Positions 26,638 to 35,541 of a stretch of 64,000 nt of DNA are shown piece after piece. A program made the position numbers and the translations under genes. The stretch comes from Bacteroides stercorirosoris (GTDB taxonomy: Bacteria > Bacteroidota > Bacteroidia > Bacteroidales > Bacteroidaceae). Below the pieces are notes generated by a model. That model did not search any database. It saw only the letters and a program-made list of their open reading frames with translations, and was not told the origin of the DNA. The stretch covers positions 90,364-154,363 of the forward strand of contig NZ_FQZN01000012.1 of NCBI RefSeq assembly GCF_900142015.1, in the 5' to 3' direction. The stretch's first letter is position 1. The number at the start of each line of letters is the position of its first letter.

Positions 26638-27318
26638 TTACCTCACAGTCTTGCTCTCGGTCAAAATATATCCGTCCATCATCCGTATAATCCGTCCGGC
26701 TTCCCGGGCATTTTCCTCGGAGTGGGTAACCATGACAACTGTAGCCCCGTCCCGGTTCAGTTCTTTCAGGAGGCTCATCACTTCGTTGCCATTCGTCGAA
26801 TCCAGATTTCCCGTAGGCTCATCGGCAAGGATAATGCGGGGATTGGTGACAATGGCACGGGCTATGGCAACACGCTGTTGCTGACCACCGGAAAGCTGTT
26901 GCGGATAATGCTCTGTGCGATGGGCTATCTGCATACGTTCCAAAGACTCATTGACACGCCTGACGCGTTCGCGGGCAGAAACTCCTGCATAAAGCAACGG
27001 AAGTTCCACATTCTCGAAAACCGTGAGTTCATCTATCAGGTTGAAACTCTGAAACACGAAACCGAGATTCCCATTGCGCAAATCCGTACGGTTGTTTTCG
27101 GAATAGCGGGAAACTTCCCGGCCAAGAAACCAAAGTTCACCGGAGGTGGGATTATCAAGTAAGCCTATCATATTCAGTAGCGTCGATTTACCGCAACCGG
27201 AAGGTCCCATGATGGCGACAAACTCTCCCTGATTGATTTCCAGATTTACTTCATTCAGCGCGGTAGTCTGTACACTTTCCGTACGGAATATTTTGCTGAG
27301 GTTGACTGTCTTAATCAT
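26638..27318 (-). CDS. ABC transporter ATP-binding protein (MacB/LolD type)
   Basis: 226 residues with Walker A GPSGCGKSTLL (about 38-48), Q-loop FVFQSFNLI, signature LSGGQQQRVAIARA, Walker B IILADEPTGNLD and H-loop VTHSEE. This is the soluble ATPase of the MacB/LolCDE class, which drives mechanotransmission or efflux rather than transport through its own membrane part. The permease is 29 bases upstream in the same operon, after a lipoprotein gene. Confidence 0.93.
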   Translation of the reverse strand: MIKTVNLSKIFRTESVQTTALNEVNLEINQGEFVAIMGPSGCGKSTLLNMIGLLDNPTSGELWFLGREVSRYSENNRTDLRNGNLGFVFQSFNLIDELTVFENVELPLLYAGVSARERVRRVNESLERMQIAHRTEHYPQQLSGGQQQRVAIARAIVTNPRIILADEPTGNLDSTNGNEVMSLLKELNRDGATVVMVTHSEENAREAGRIIRMMDGYILTESKTVR

Positions 27319-27347
27319 AATCGTATATTGTATTTTTTAATATTCAT

Positions 27348-29786
27348 TTATTCATATCTCAAAGATTCCACCGGATTTTGCGAAGCTTTCCGCCAGGTCT
27401 GCCCAAGCACTGTAAGCAAAGTAATGCCTGCAATGACTGCTCCCGCCAAGACGAACAACCACCAGCTTATTGCAGTCTGATAGGCAAATTCACTGAGCCA
27501 ACGGTGCATAAGGTAGTACCCGATGGGGCATGCCACGACAAAGGCAATCCCCACCCAACGCAAATATTCCAAACAGAACATCTGCACAATGCGATCGGAA
27601 TGGGCGCCATTCACTTTCCGCACACCTATTTCTTTCGTCCGTTGCTCTGTGGAGAGAGTGACCAGGCCAAATACACCCAGCATAGCTATGACAATGGCGA
27701 TGAAAGTGAAGAAAAGCAGCATCCGGCTTTGTTGTTGCTCTTTAGCATAATTCTTATTCAAAGCATCAGAGAAGAATTGATAATTGAATTCTTTCACGAA
27801 AAGATCATCACGCACCGCCCATTCTTCAAATTTAGCCTGAATATATTTCAACGTTTCCGGCTTGTATTCCGGGGCTATTTTAATATACATAAAAACCAAC
27901 GCTTCAGGGCTGTAATAGATGAAAGCCGGTTTCATTTTCTCACGCAACGACTGAAAGTTGAAGTCTTTTACTATGCCTACAATGCGATATTTGCTAACCC
28001 AACCCGATTCTTCATGAGAAATCTCCATACCTATCGGATTTGCCACTTTCATTGCTTTCCAGGCTGTTTCATTAATAACAACTGTTGATTCAACCGGGTC
28101 TATTTCATCTCCTTGTTTCCAATAGTCTTCAAAGTCCGAATTCATCAGTTCACCTTTCAGTAAATTCAATCCGAAAGTCTCTACAAAATTGCCGTCTGCC
28201 CATATTTCTACCATTTTCAATGAATCCGTTTTCCCGTCCATATCCGTCCAGGTAATTGATTTTCCATCCTTCGTTTCTTGATTCTCTTCTCCAAAACTTT
28301 CAATAGGCGACCCCATCGAAATACTTTTGATTGCGGGGTTTCTCAATAAATCCTGTTTAAAATCGGCTACATCATACCACAAACTGGTATAAATGGATAC
28401 GATATTTTCCTTGTCAAGTCCCAGATCCCGGTTTTTCATGAAATGCAGTTGTTTCAAGACAATGGAAGTCATGAGCATCAACACCAAAGCTATAAAAAAC
28501 TGTATACACACCAGGCTTTTGATCAGTCCACCTTTCTTACCCGTTTTCCGCCCGCCTTTGAAGGCAAGCAACGGATTGACGGAGGAAAGATAAAATGCCG
28601 GATAAGAACCCGCCAAACAACCTACTCCCAAAATACCAAATAAGATATAGAAAATCACATTCCAGTTCATACTCAATGTTAAGTCTGCTCCCATGGCTCG
28701 ATTAAACAGGGGCAGCATAAGTTCGGTCAGTGCCAAAGCAAGCACCAAAGATATGAACGACTGAACCAGACTTTCCGAAAGGAACTGTGTAACCAAGGTT
28801 TTCCTTTTAGCTCCCGTCACTTTACGTACGCCTATTTCTTTATAGCGGAGCGATGCCCGTGCAGTAGAGAGCGTCATAAAATTGAATGCCCCCATAAAGA
28901 TCACTAAAATGGCTAATACCGCAAATAAGTAGATAGTGGCAACACTGCCGTGATTCTTTATATATGTATCGGGAAAGGTGGTGCGTAGATGAATATCCCG
29001 CACCGGTTGAAAGCGCAGCAATGCACGCTTGTCACTGAATTTTCTGAGAGCACGGCTCATTGTTTTTTGTTCCCCGCGATATAGTTTTCCATCGTCACCG
29101 GGCTTCATCTTTACATACACCTGCACCTCTCTCTGACTTTTATTCCAGTCCAAATTCATAATATAGAGGCCATACCCCTCCATCGGAAGAGCCACATCAA
29201 AGCGGATATGACTCTTCGCTGGAATCTTCACCACTGCAACGATATTATAGGTATCTTTAAAACCTGCTCCACTCCTGGTTACTTTCTGCCCAATAGCCGA
29301 AGCCCTTCCGAAAAGTTTGCGAGCCATTGATTCTTCCAGAACAATGTTATCAATGTTGTCATTTATGTGTTCCGGATTACCTTCCACTACCTGAAAAGGG
29401 AAAATGCTAAAGAAAGTAGAATCTACATGAACGGCATTGCCACTGATTTTTTTCTCAGCTTCCGCCTCCAATGTCATGTCTCCCCGATAAAGAATAGAAG
29501 TTGCGTCTTCAACTTGTGGAAAATCTGCTTTGAAAACCCCTACGAGCGAACGGGCTGTTCCCGGAGATTCTCTTATTTCCCCGCTTGCATCCCGGCTTAC
29601 TTCTATCGTCCGGTAAATGCGGTCGGCAGCCGGGAAACAATCATCATACGTCAGTTCATTCACCACCCACAGGTATATGAGGAAGGCAGCCGTCATACCG
29701 AATACAAAGCCCAGCATATTAATGGAAGAGAACAGGAAACTCCTCTTTATCAACCGGAGTGCTACTTTTATATAGTGCTTTATCAT
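27348..29786 (-). CDS. ABC transporter permease, double MacB-PCD/FtsX type
   Basis: 812 residues. An N-terminal membrane helix (about 20-42), a periplasmic MacB-PCD domain (about 45-250), an FtsX core with three helices (about 285-405), a second helix (about 425-447) and PCD domain (450-660), and a C-terminal FtsX set (about 690-800). Repeated KEIGVRKVTGAKR and KEIGVRKVNGAHS mark the duplicated units. Bacteroides carry many such permeases; they export peptides, lipids or drugs, and the substrate here is unknown. It lies between the lipoprotein and ATPase genes. Confidence 0.9.
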   Translation of the reverse strand: MIKHYIKVALRLIKRSFLFSSINMLGFVFGMTAAFLIYLWVVNELTYDDCFPAADRIYRTIEVSRDASGEIRESPGTARSLVGVFKADFPQVEDATSILYRGDMTLEAEAEKKISGNAVHVDSTFFSIFPFQVVEGNPEHINDNIDNIVLEESMARKLFGRASAIGQKVTRSGAGFKDTYNIVAVVKIPAKSHIRFDVALPMEGYGLYIMNLDWNKSQREVQVYVKMKPGDDGKLYRGEQKTMSRALRKFSDKRALLRFQPVRDIHLRTTFPDTYIKNHGSVATIYLFAVLAILVIFMGAFNFMTLSTARASLRYKEIGVRKVTGAKRKTLVTQFLSESLVQSFISLVLALALTELMLPLFNRAMGADLTLSMNWNVIFYILFGILGVGCLAGSYPAFYLSSVNPLLAFKGGRKTGKKGGLIKSLVCIQFFIALVLMLMTSIVLKQLHFMKNRDLGLDKENIVSIYTSLWYDVADFKQDLLRNPAIKSISMGSPIESFGEENQETKDGKSITWTDMDGKTDSLKMVEIWADGNFVETFGLNLLKGELMNSDFEDYWKQGDEIDPVESTVVINETAWKAMKVANPIGMEISHEESGWVSKYRIVGIVKDFNFQSLREKMKPAFIYYSPEALVFMYIKIAPEYKPETLKYIQAKFEEWAVRDDLFVKEFNYQFFSDALNKNYAKEQQQSRMLLFFTFIAIVIAMLGVFGLVTLSTEQRTKEIGVRKVNGAHSDRIVQMFCLEYLRWVGIAFVVACPIGYYLMHRWLSEFAYQTAISWWLFVLAGAVIAGITLLTVLGQTWRKASQNPVESLRYE

Positions 29787-29813
29787 ATAATTAAATATTA
29801 AGAAGTGTTTTTA

Positions 29814-31184
29814 TCATTCCACAGATATCAGTACTAACTCGTCATCCGATACATTTTTCCCTTCCGGAAGGTTCGGCATATTTTCTTTTATCCATTTCCC
29901 GTTCACATAAGAAAGAAGGGTATTTCCAGCAACTAACTTAGGATAGAATGAAGTCTCCTGTTCGTTTCCGGCAGATATAGATGGATAATTCAAATCTTTA
30001 CCCTCTTTTTCCGTAGGTAAAGAAAAGAACTCTTTAGAGGCTTTATCATATATCAAGGAGTAAAGGGAGACCTGCTTGTCTTTACGAGCATTGGAAGAAT
30101 CAAAACCTTTAGTTATACGGATAAACAAAAAACGATCCGTTTCGAGCCAGCTGGTCACAAAATAATCCTCATCCAGATTATTGGACAGGCTTCCGGTCAC
30201 CTTTTTCCCATCGGGACGACGAAGGGTACCAAAGTCCAGCTTGTAGGCAGCCCTCAGAGTAGATGCATCTTCTAAATAATAAACCGTATTGTCATAGGCC
30301 ATACGGATATAAGTCCTGTTCCGATAAACATAGGTATTTCCTTTCTCTCCTGACCTGTATGTGCCTTTCGGAGTGTAATCAGAATCGCCTTCCGGAGCAA
30401 AACAACATAATGTATCTCCTTTGAGTCCCATGGTATAAAAGCATCCTGAAAAGGCGGCATATTTAATGAACCCTTCCTTAAATCCATTAAAAAAACTGTC
30501 GAAACTCATTTTTTTATCCAAGGGGAGTTTGCTTGTCACATCATCAGGCGTCCAGGAAGCAGAGGCGGTAACCATAGCAGTAAAAGGAAGAAATGCAACC
30601 TGGTTTCCAATTCCCTTATCAAGGGATAAATAGCAACAGCGAAGCTGGTCGGACGAAGTGTCATAATAAGTATGGGTAATCATTTGGTGAGGGTTCAATG
30701 ACATACTTCCGTTATGCTTTTTACATTCTACATCATTCTTGAACAACTGTTTGATGTGCTTAAAGTCCTGACTTAATAGAAACAATCCTTGCAAGGCAGC
30801 CAACACATATTGGTTTCCAACCGGAGTTATTTCTCCAACTATATCTTGCACAAGCATGGCGTCCACTCCGGTAAAGTGAAACTGCATTTTACCAAAGTCC
30901 TCTACTTTCACAGAACGTACATTCTTCAAAGCAGCCGGTACATTTAGGATGACAGCTCCATCTTTCTGTATTTTCGGCTTATATTTGATACCAGCCGGTG
31001 GTACAAAGTCATCCGGAAACGCATTGACAGAAGCAGTTACCGCCTGAGGTGCGGCATCCTGATCCGTTGTTGTCCGCTCACTGAGTTCCTTCGCCGCTTC
31101 TTCCTTACTCATACCGGGATTTTTAGATCCGCAAGCTGTGCAGAGACCTATTAATGTTAGATAAAAGAGAGTTTTACTTTGCAT
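29814..31184 (-). CDS. Lipoprotein of unknown function, first gene of the ABC operon
   Basis: 456 residues. The lipobox LCTAC puts the modified Cys at residue 18, followed by a low-complexity linker (20-50). The rest is beta-rich with repeated short blocks (GNQYVLAALQGLFLLSQ, TLRAAYKLDFGTLRRP, DRFLFIRITKGF) suggesting a beta-propeller, as in Bacteroides lipoproteins such as DUF4221/DUF4933 types; the exact family is not certain. Co-transcribed with the MacB-type permease and ATPase. A sigma-54-type promoter lies 39-52 bases upstream of its start. Confidence 0.6.
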   Translation of the reverse strand: MQSKTLFYLTLIGLCTACGSKNPGMSKEEAAKELSERTTTDQDAAPQAVTASVNAFPDDFVPPAGIKYKPKIQKDGAVILNVPAALKNVRSVKVEDFGKMQFHFTGVDAMLVQDIVGEITPVGNQYVLAALQGLFLLSQDFKHIKQLFKNDVECKKHNGSMSLNPHQMITHTYYDTSSDQLRCCYLSLDKGIGNQVAFLPFTAMVTASASWTPDDVTSKLPLDKKMSFDSFFNGFKEGFIKYAAFSGCFYTMGLKGDTLCCFAPEGDSDYTPKGTYRSGEKGNTYVYRNRTYIRMAYDNTVYYLEDASTLRAAYKLDFGTLRRPDGKKVTGSLSNNLDEDYFVTSWLETDRFLFIRITKGFDSSNARKDKQVSLYSLIYDKASKEFFSLPTEKEGKDLNYPSISAGNEQETSFYPKLVAGNTLLSYVNGKWIKENMPNLPEGKNVSDDELVLISVE

Positions 31185-31222
31185 AATTTCACTTTATATT
31201 AAGATTCTTCCATGAAAGTTTC

Positions 31223-31236
31223 GCAAGAACTATACC
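31223..31236 (-). promoter_or_regulatory. Sigma-54 (-24/-12) promoter of the lipoprotein-ABC operon
   Basis: On the minus strand GG (31236-31235), exactly ten bases, then GC within TTGC (31226-31223) fits the sigma-54 consensus GG-N10-GC. The predicted start (about 31211) is about 27 bases before the lipoprotein ATG at 31184. The neighbouring gene is a sigma-54 activator, which strongly supports the call, although the -24 box (CGGTAT) is not a perfect TGGCAC. Confidence 0.6.
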
Positions 31237-31291
31237 GAAATTATATTTCACTATTTATCAAGTGTTTAATAAATCCCACACTACGTAAAAT

Positions 31292-31307
31292 TGCACGATA
31301 TCGTACA
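31292..31307. promoter_or_regulatory. Upstream dyad site 1 (TGCACG-N4-CGTACA)
   Basis: TGCACG ATAT CGTACA is a near-perfect 16-bp dyad, with the central ACGATATCGT fully palindromic. It lies about 80-97 bases upstream of the predicted sigma-54 start, the normal place for an activator binding site. Confidence 0.6.
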
Positions 31308-31312
31308 CCAAA

Positions 31313-31328
31313 TGCACGCTTCCGTACA
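31313..31328. promoter_or_regulatory. Upstream dyad site 2 (TGCACG-N4-CGTACA)
   Basis: The same half-sites as site 1 occur with a different spacer (CTTC). The centre is 21 bp from site 1, two helical turns, so the two could bind adjacent regulator dimers on one DNA face. It also lies just before the activator gene's own -7 box (31351-31358), allowing autoregulation. Confidence 0.6.
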
Positions 31329-31350
31329 CTCCTTTCTCAGAAACTTTCTC

Positions 31351-31358
31351 TATCTTTG
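31351..31358 (+). promoter_or_regulatory. Likely -7 box of the activator-kinase operon
   Basis: TATCTTTG matches TAnnTTTG on the plus strand, 77 bases before the regulator start. The -33 region is poor, which fits a promoter whose recognition is modulated by the dyads immediately upstream. Confidence 0.45.
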
Positions 31359-31434
31359 CATCTATTCAGGTACATGTACGAACAGACTTGCCCGAAACTG
31401 CCGTTTGCGGTATAATAAATTAATCTTTCCGAGT

Positions 31435-32823
31435 ATGATGAAACGAGGCCAAATACTGATTGTAGACGATAATGAAGATATTCTTTTCACCTTGAAAATG
31501 CTGTTACGCCCCATTGCGGAAAGCATTACGACCTTGAATGACCCGCGAGAGCTGTTGCCTCTCATCTCCCGTTCCCACTTTGATACCATCTTGCTCGATA
31601 TGAACTTCCGTCGGGATGCGGTCAGCGGGAAAGAAGGTTTCCACTGGCTGGAAGAGATACTGAAACTGGACGCAAAGGCGGTGGTCATTTTCATTACGGC
31701 TTATGCCGATACGGAAAAGGCGGTACAGGCCATCAAGCAAGGTGCCACCGACTTCATCGCCAAGCCCTGGCAAAACGAGAAACTGATAGCGACCATATCT
31801 GCTGCCCTGCAACTCAGTTTCAGCCGAACGGAAGTAGAAACTCTGAAACAACAGAAAGAAACCTTGAAAGAGCAGGCGGAAGCTTTGACCCTTCCCACCG
31901 AACCGATACGCGTAATCGGTGAGTCAGCCGCTATGCAGGCTATTTTCCAAACGATAAAAAGGTTCTCCGATACTGATGCAAACCTATTGTTATTGGGTGA
32001 AAACGGAACAGGAAAAGATTTGCTGGCACGCTACGTGTACGAACAATCCCCTCGCAAAAACGAAGTGTATGTACCTATCGACTTAGGAAGTATTCCGGAC
32101 ACATTGTTTGAAAGTGAATTGTTCGGGTATGAGAAAGGCGCATTCACCGATGCCCGGAAGAACAAGCCGGGACGTGTGGAAATCGCATCAGGCGGTACGC
32201 TGTTTCTGAATGAAATCGGCAATCTGAGCCTTCCGCTTCAGGCAAAGTTACTCTCGGTTATCGAACAAAGAAGGAGTTCAAGGCTTGGTTCTACAACTTC
32301 TTATCCTGTAGATGTAAGATTGATTTGCGCCACAAATACAGATTTGTATAGTGCCATCGACAGCGGACAGTTCCGACAGGATTTGCTTTACCGTATCAAT
32401 ACGATTGAAATCCGTATTCCGCCTTTACGGGAACGTGGAAATGACTTGTTCCTATTGGCCGACTTTTTCCTGCAACGCTACCGGAAGAAGTATAAGAAGG
32501 AACTTCGGGGCATTTCCAAAGAAGCGCGCAAGATGTTGCAGCTTTACCGCTGGCCGGGTAATGTGCGTGAACTGGAACACGCCATCGAACGCGCCGTTAT
32601 CCTCTCTACGGGTAATATGCTGGCTCCGGGCGATTTTATGTTGCGCACTCCCCAAGCATCCAATACCGTTTCTGAAAAAGACAAGTATAATCTGGAACGG
32701 CTGGAAAAAGATACAATAAATGAAGTTCTGAGGACATGCGGCGGCAATATTACGTTGGCTGCGGAAATGCTGGGAATCACGAGGACATCACTATACAGAA
32801 GGATCGAAAAGTTCGGATTATGA
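31435..32823 (+). CDS. Sigma-54-dependent response regulator (NtrC type)
   Basis: 462 residues from ATG 31435 (31438 is equally possible); the frame upstream is untranslated leader. Receiver domain 1-120 with D55; AAA+ domain about 160-390 with Walker A GENGTGKD (188-195), GAFTDA loop (235-240, usual GAFTGA) and Walker B LFLNE, where N259 replaces the usual Asp; a Fis-type helix-turn-helix at the end (LAAEMLGITRTSLYRRIEK). Its stop overlaps the kinase start (ATGA). It is divergent from the ABC operon, whose promoter is sigma-54 type, so that operon is its likely target. Confidence 0.9.
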   Translation: MMKRGQILIVDDNEDILFTLKMLLRPIAESITTLNDPRELLPLISRSHFDTILLDMNFRRDAVSGKEGFHWLEEILKLDAKAVVIFITAYADTEKAVQAIKQGATDFIAKPWQNEKLIATISAALQLSFSRTEVETLKQQKETLKEQAEALTLPTEPIRVIGESAAMQAIFQTIKRFSDTDANLLLLGENGTGKDLLARYVYEQSPRKNEVYVPIDLGSIPDTLFESELFGYEKGAFTDARKNKPGRVEIASGGTLFLNEIGNLSLPLQAKLLSVIEQRRSSRLGSTTSYPVDVRLICATNTDLYSAIDSGQFRQDLLYRINTIEIRIPPLRERGNDLFLLADFFLQRYRKKYKKELRGISKEARKMLQLYRWPGNVRELEHAIERAVILSTGNMLAPGDFMLRTPQASNTVSEKDKYNLERLEKDTINEVLRTCGGNITLAAEMLGITRTSLYRRIEKFGL

Positions 32824-34139
32824 AAAGGCAGACTTGGATAAAGACCCCTCTTTGGCTCACAGTTGCGTTGCTGGTATGTTGTCTCATTTCAGCCTGGCTG
32901 GCTGTGCACGGCTTTTATTTTAGCCTGTTTGTGGCCCTCTGCCTCACAGCGTTCGTTGCTCACAGTATATATAGGTATATCCTACGTTCCGCCCGTGCCA
33001 TGGCCCAGTTCATCTGGTCTGTGCGCTATTCGGAGTTTCTATCCTCTTCCACCTCCAATCCGAATACCACCCAACCCCTTCCCGAAGAATTACTGGCAGA
33101 GATGCAGGATGCACTCGAACATTATCGCAGTAATCTGCAAAAGAAAGAGAGCCAGTTGCAATACTTTCAAGCTCTTGCCAATCATATAGACATGGCAATC
33201 CTCGTCTACACTCCCGACGGGCAGATGGAATGGATTAATGAAGCGGCCAAACGCCTGATACATAGAGAACATCCGCGAACCGTGGATGACTTGGCGGATT
33301 TCCATCCGGATTTGCCCGCCAAACTGCACACACTGAAAGCGGGTGATCTTTCTGTCTGGCAAATAAAAGAGGAAGAGGAAACCGTGCAGCTTGCCCTTTC
33401 GGGCATGGAATTTATCATTCAGGGCCGGAAATTGTTAATTGCCGGAATGAAGAACATCCACTCTGCACTGGACAGCCGCGAAACGGAGGCGTGGCAAAAA
33501 CTGATCCGTGTGCTGACGCATGAAATCATGAATTCCATCACTCCCATCATTTCGCTGACCGAACTGCTTACTAAATATGCCGATGGCCTGGAAGGTGACG
33601 AAGAAACCAAGACAGAAATAAAACAGATGCTGCAAACTATCGGCCGCCGGGGAAGCGGACTGGTGCGCTTCATGAATAGCTACCGGGAGGTCTCCCACCT
33701 GCCGCAACCTTTACTGAAGCTTTACAGTGCAGAAGAATTGCTGGGGGAAACGGTCCAACTGATGCAGAATGAAACAAGTGATCTGCATCTCTCTCTGCCT
33801 GCCGTTACACTGCGTTTCATTGCGGATAAGGAACAGATAGAGCAGGTTCTTATCAACCTGATACGGAATGCCCGCGAAAACGAAGCGACACAAATCACTC
33901 TTTCCGCGGGCATCACTCCAGGAAATCATCTTTTCCTGCGTGTTACTGATAATGGAACCGGTATCGAACCGGAAGTGCAGGAACGCATCTTCATTCCTTT
34001 CTTCACCACCAAACCGACCGGTTCGGGTATCGGATTGACTATCTCCCGACAGATTATGCACCAACATCACGGAAGCATTGCAGTGCAGTCAAAGTTAGGA
34101 GAAGGAAGTACGTTTACGCTTCGGTTTCCGGTAGTTTGA
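32820..34139 (+). CDS. Sensor histidine kinase paired with the sigma-54 regulator
   Basis: 439 residues. Two membrane helices near 12-30 and 33-52 leave almost no periplasmic loop, so the signal is probably sensed in or at the membrane or by the PAS-like region (about 120-210). H234 in LTHEIMNSITP is the phospho-acceptor. The ATPase part shows NLIRNARENEA, DNGTGIEPEV and GSGIGLTISRQI. This is an NtrB/AtoS-like layout. Coupled by ATGA overlap to the regulator. Confidence 0.9.
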   Translation: MKRQTWIKTPLWLTVALLVCCLISAWLAVHGFYFSLFVALCLTAFVAHSIYRYILRSARAMAQFIWSVRYSEFLSSSTSNPNTTQPLPEELLAEMQDALEHYRSNLQKKESQLQYFQALANHIDMAILVYTPDGQMEWINEAAKRLIHREHPRTVDDLADFHPDLPAKLHTLKAGDLSVWQIKEEEETVQLALSGMEFIIQGRKLLIAGMKNIHSALDSRETEAWQKLIRVLTHEIMNSITPIISLTELLTKYADGLEGDEETKTEIKQMLQTIGRRGSGLVRFMNSYREVSHLPQPLLKLYSAEELLGETVQLMQNETSDLHLSLPAVTLRFIADKEQIEQVLINLIRNARENEATQITLSAGITPGNHLFLRVTDNGTGIEPEVQERIFIPFFTTKPTGSGIGLTISRQIMHQHHGSIAVQSKLGEGSTFTLRFPVV

Positions 34140-34221
34140 TACTTCCAGAAGCGGCAGTGTGTCAAAAACTCTGAAGAGCTAAATGATAGTGATTTTTACT
34201 TTTGACATACTCCCGGCTTTA

Positions 34222-35376
34222 TTATAATGCTTTTTTATACAAATCCAGAATAATCTCCTTCGTCACTTCACGAGGATTACCCGGTGTGCAAACATCAGCA
34301 ATGGCAGCAGTAGCCAGTTTGTCGAGGTCACTTTCCTTGATGCCCAGTTCGGAAAGATGTTGCGGTATGCCTACCCTTACCGACAGCGCCCTCACGGCAT
34401 CTACGGCAGCACGGGCAGCTTCTTCCTTGCTCATACCTTCCTTATATACATTCATCGCTTTGGCAATCTCCATGTATTTATCGAGTGCGGCAGGTGCATT
34501 GAATTCCATGACGACAGGCAACAGCAACGCATTGGCCACACCATGAGGAATATCGAAAATAGCACCCAACGGGTGCGCCATGCCGTGAACAACTCCCAGA
34601 CCTACGTTTGAGAATGCCATTCCGGCAATATACTGCGCCACAGCCATACCGTTACGGGCTTCGGCATTGGTCGGCTCAAACACTGCCGTCTCCAGATAGC
34701 GGGTAATCATTTCGATAGCCTTAATCTCGAACATATCGCTCATTTCCCACGCTCCTTTGGTTATCAAGCCTTCGATGGCGTGCGTCAGTGCGTCCAATCC
34801 GGTAGAAGCGGTCAGTCCTTTAGGCAGAGTGTACATCAATTCGGCATCTACGATGGCGATTGCCGGAATGTCGTTCGGGTCTACACATACCATTTTCTTT
34901 TCATTCACCTCGTCGGTAATCACATAATTGATGGTTACCTCGGCAGCAGTTCCCGCAGTGGTGGGCAATGCAATGATGGGCACGGATTTCTTTTTAGTGG
35001 GTGCCACGCCTTCCAGAGAGACCACGTCACTGAATTCGGGATTATTGGTGATGATACCGATAGCCTTTGATGTGTCGATGGAAGAGCCACCGCCAATAGC
35101 AAGTATGAAGTCGGCTCCGGATTCGGCAAATGCTTTCACACCCGCATTTACATTGCTCACCGTCGGATTGGGTTTAATGTCGCTGAATACGGTGTAAGGA
35201 ATACCGGCCTTGTCCAGTACGGACAGTACTTTGTCGGCCACACCGAATTTAATCAAATCTTTGTCGGTCGATACAAAAGCTTTTTTCAAGCCGAGACGTT
35301 TAATTTCCTGCGGGAGCACTTCGCGGGCACCCGGTCCGAAGTAGGACACTTCGTTCAAGACAAATCTGTTAATCAT
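34222..35376 (-). CDS. fucO: Lactaldehyde reductase (iron-containing alcohol dehydrogenase)
   Basis: 384 residues from ATG 35376; eight extra codons to 35400 are in frame but unlike the family start. It closely follows FucO: IGGGSSIDTSKAIGII (NAD site), IPTTAGTAAE-like LPTTAGTAAEVTINYV, and the metal ligands in DALTHAIEG and VHGMAHPLGAIFDIPHG. It reduces lactaldehyde from fucose or rhamnose breakdown to 1,2-propanediol with NADH. No other fucose genes are adjacent. A -7-like TAATTTTG lies at 35457-35450 on the minus strand. Confidence 0.92.
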   Translation of the reverse strand: MINRFVLNEVSYFGPGAREVLPQEIKRLGLKKAFVSTDKDLIKFGVADKVLSVLDKAGIPYTVFSDIKPNPTVSNVNAGVKAFAESGADFILAIGGGSSIDTSKAIGIITNNPEFSDVVSLEGVAPTKKKSVPIIALPTTAGTAAEVTINYVITDEVNEKKMVCVDPNDIPAIAIVDAELMYTLPKGLTASTGLDALTHAIEGLITKGAWEMSDMFEIKAIEMITRYLETAVFEPTNAEARNGMAVAQYIAGMAFSNVGLGVVHGMAHPLGAIFDIPHGVANALLLPVVMEFNAPAALDKYMEIAKAMNVYKEGMSKEEAARAAVDAVRALSVRVGIPQHLSELGIKESDLDKLATAAIADVCTPGNPREVTKEIILDLYKKAL

Positions 35377-35541
35377 AATACGTTCATTTAAGTTCCGCAC
35401 TTCTTTAGTGTTGATTTTGCGGAAGGTTGATACTTCATTTTGTTTCCGACAAAATTAGGAAATATACGGTAAGGAGAGGCAAAACATTCTGATTTTTATA
35501 GTATGCAGAATGCTTTTAGCGGGCGGATGCCCGCTAAACTG

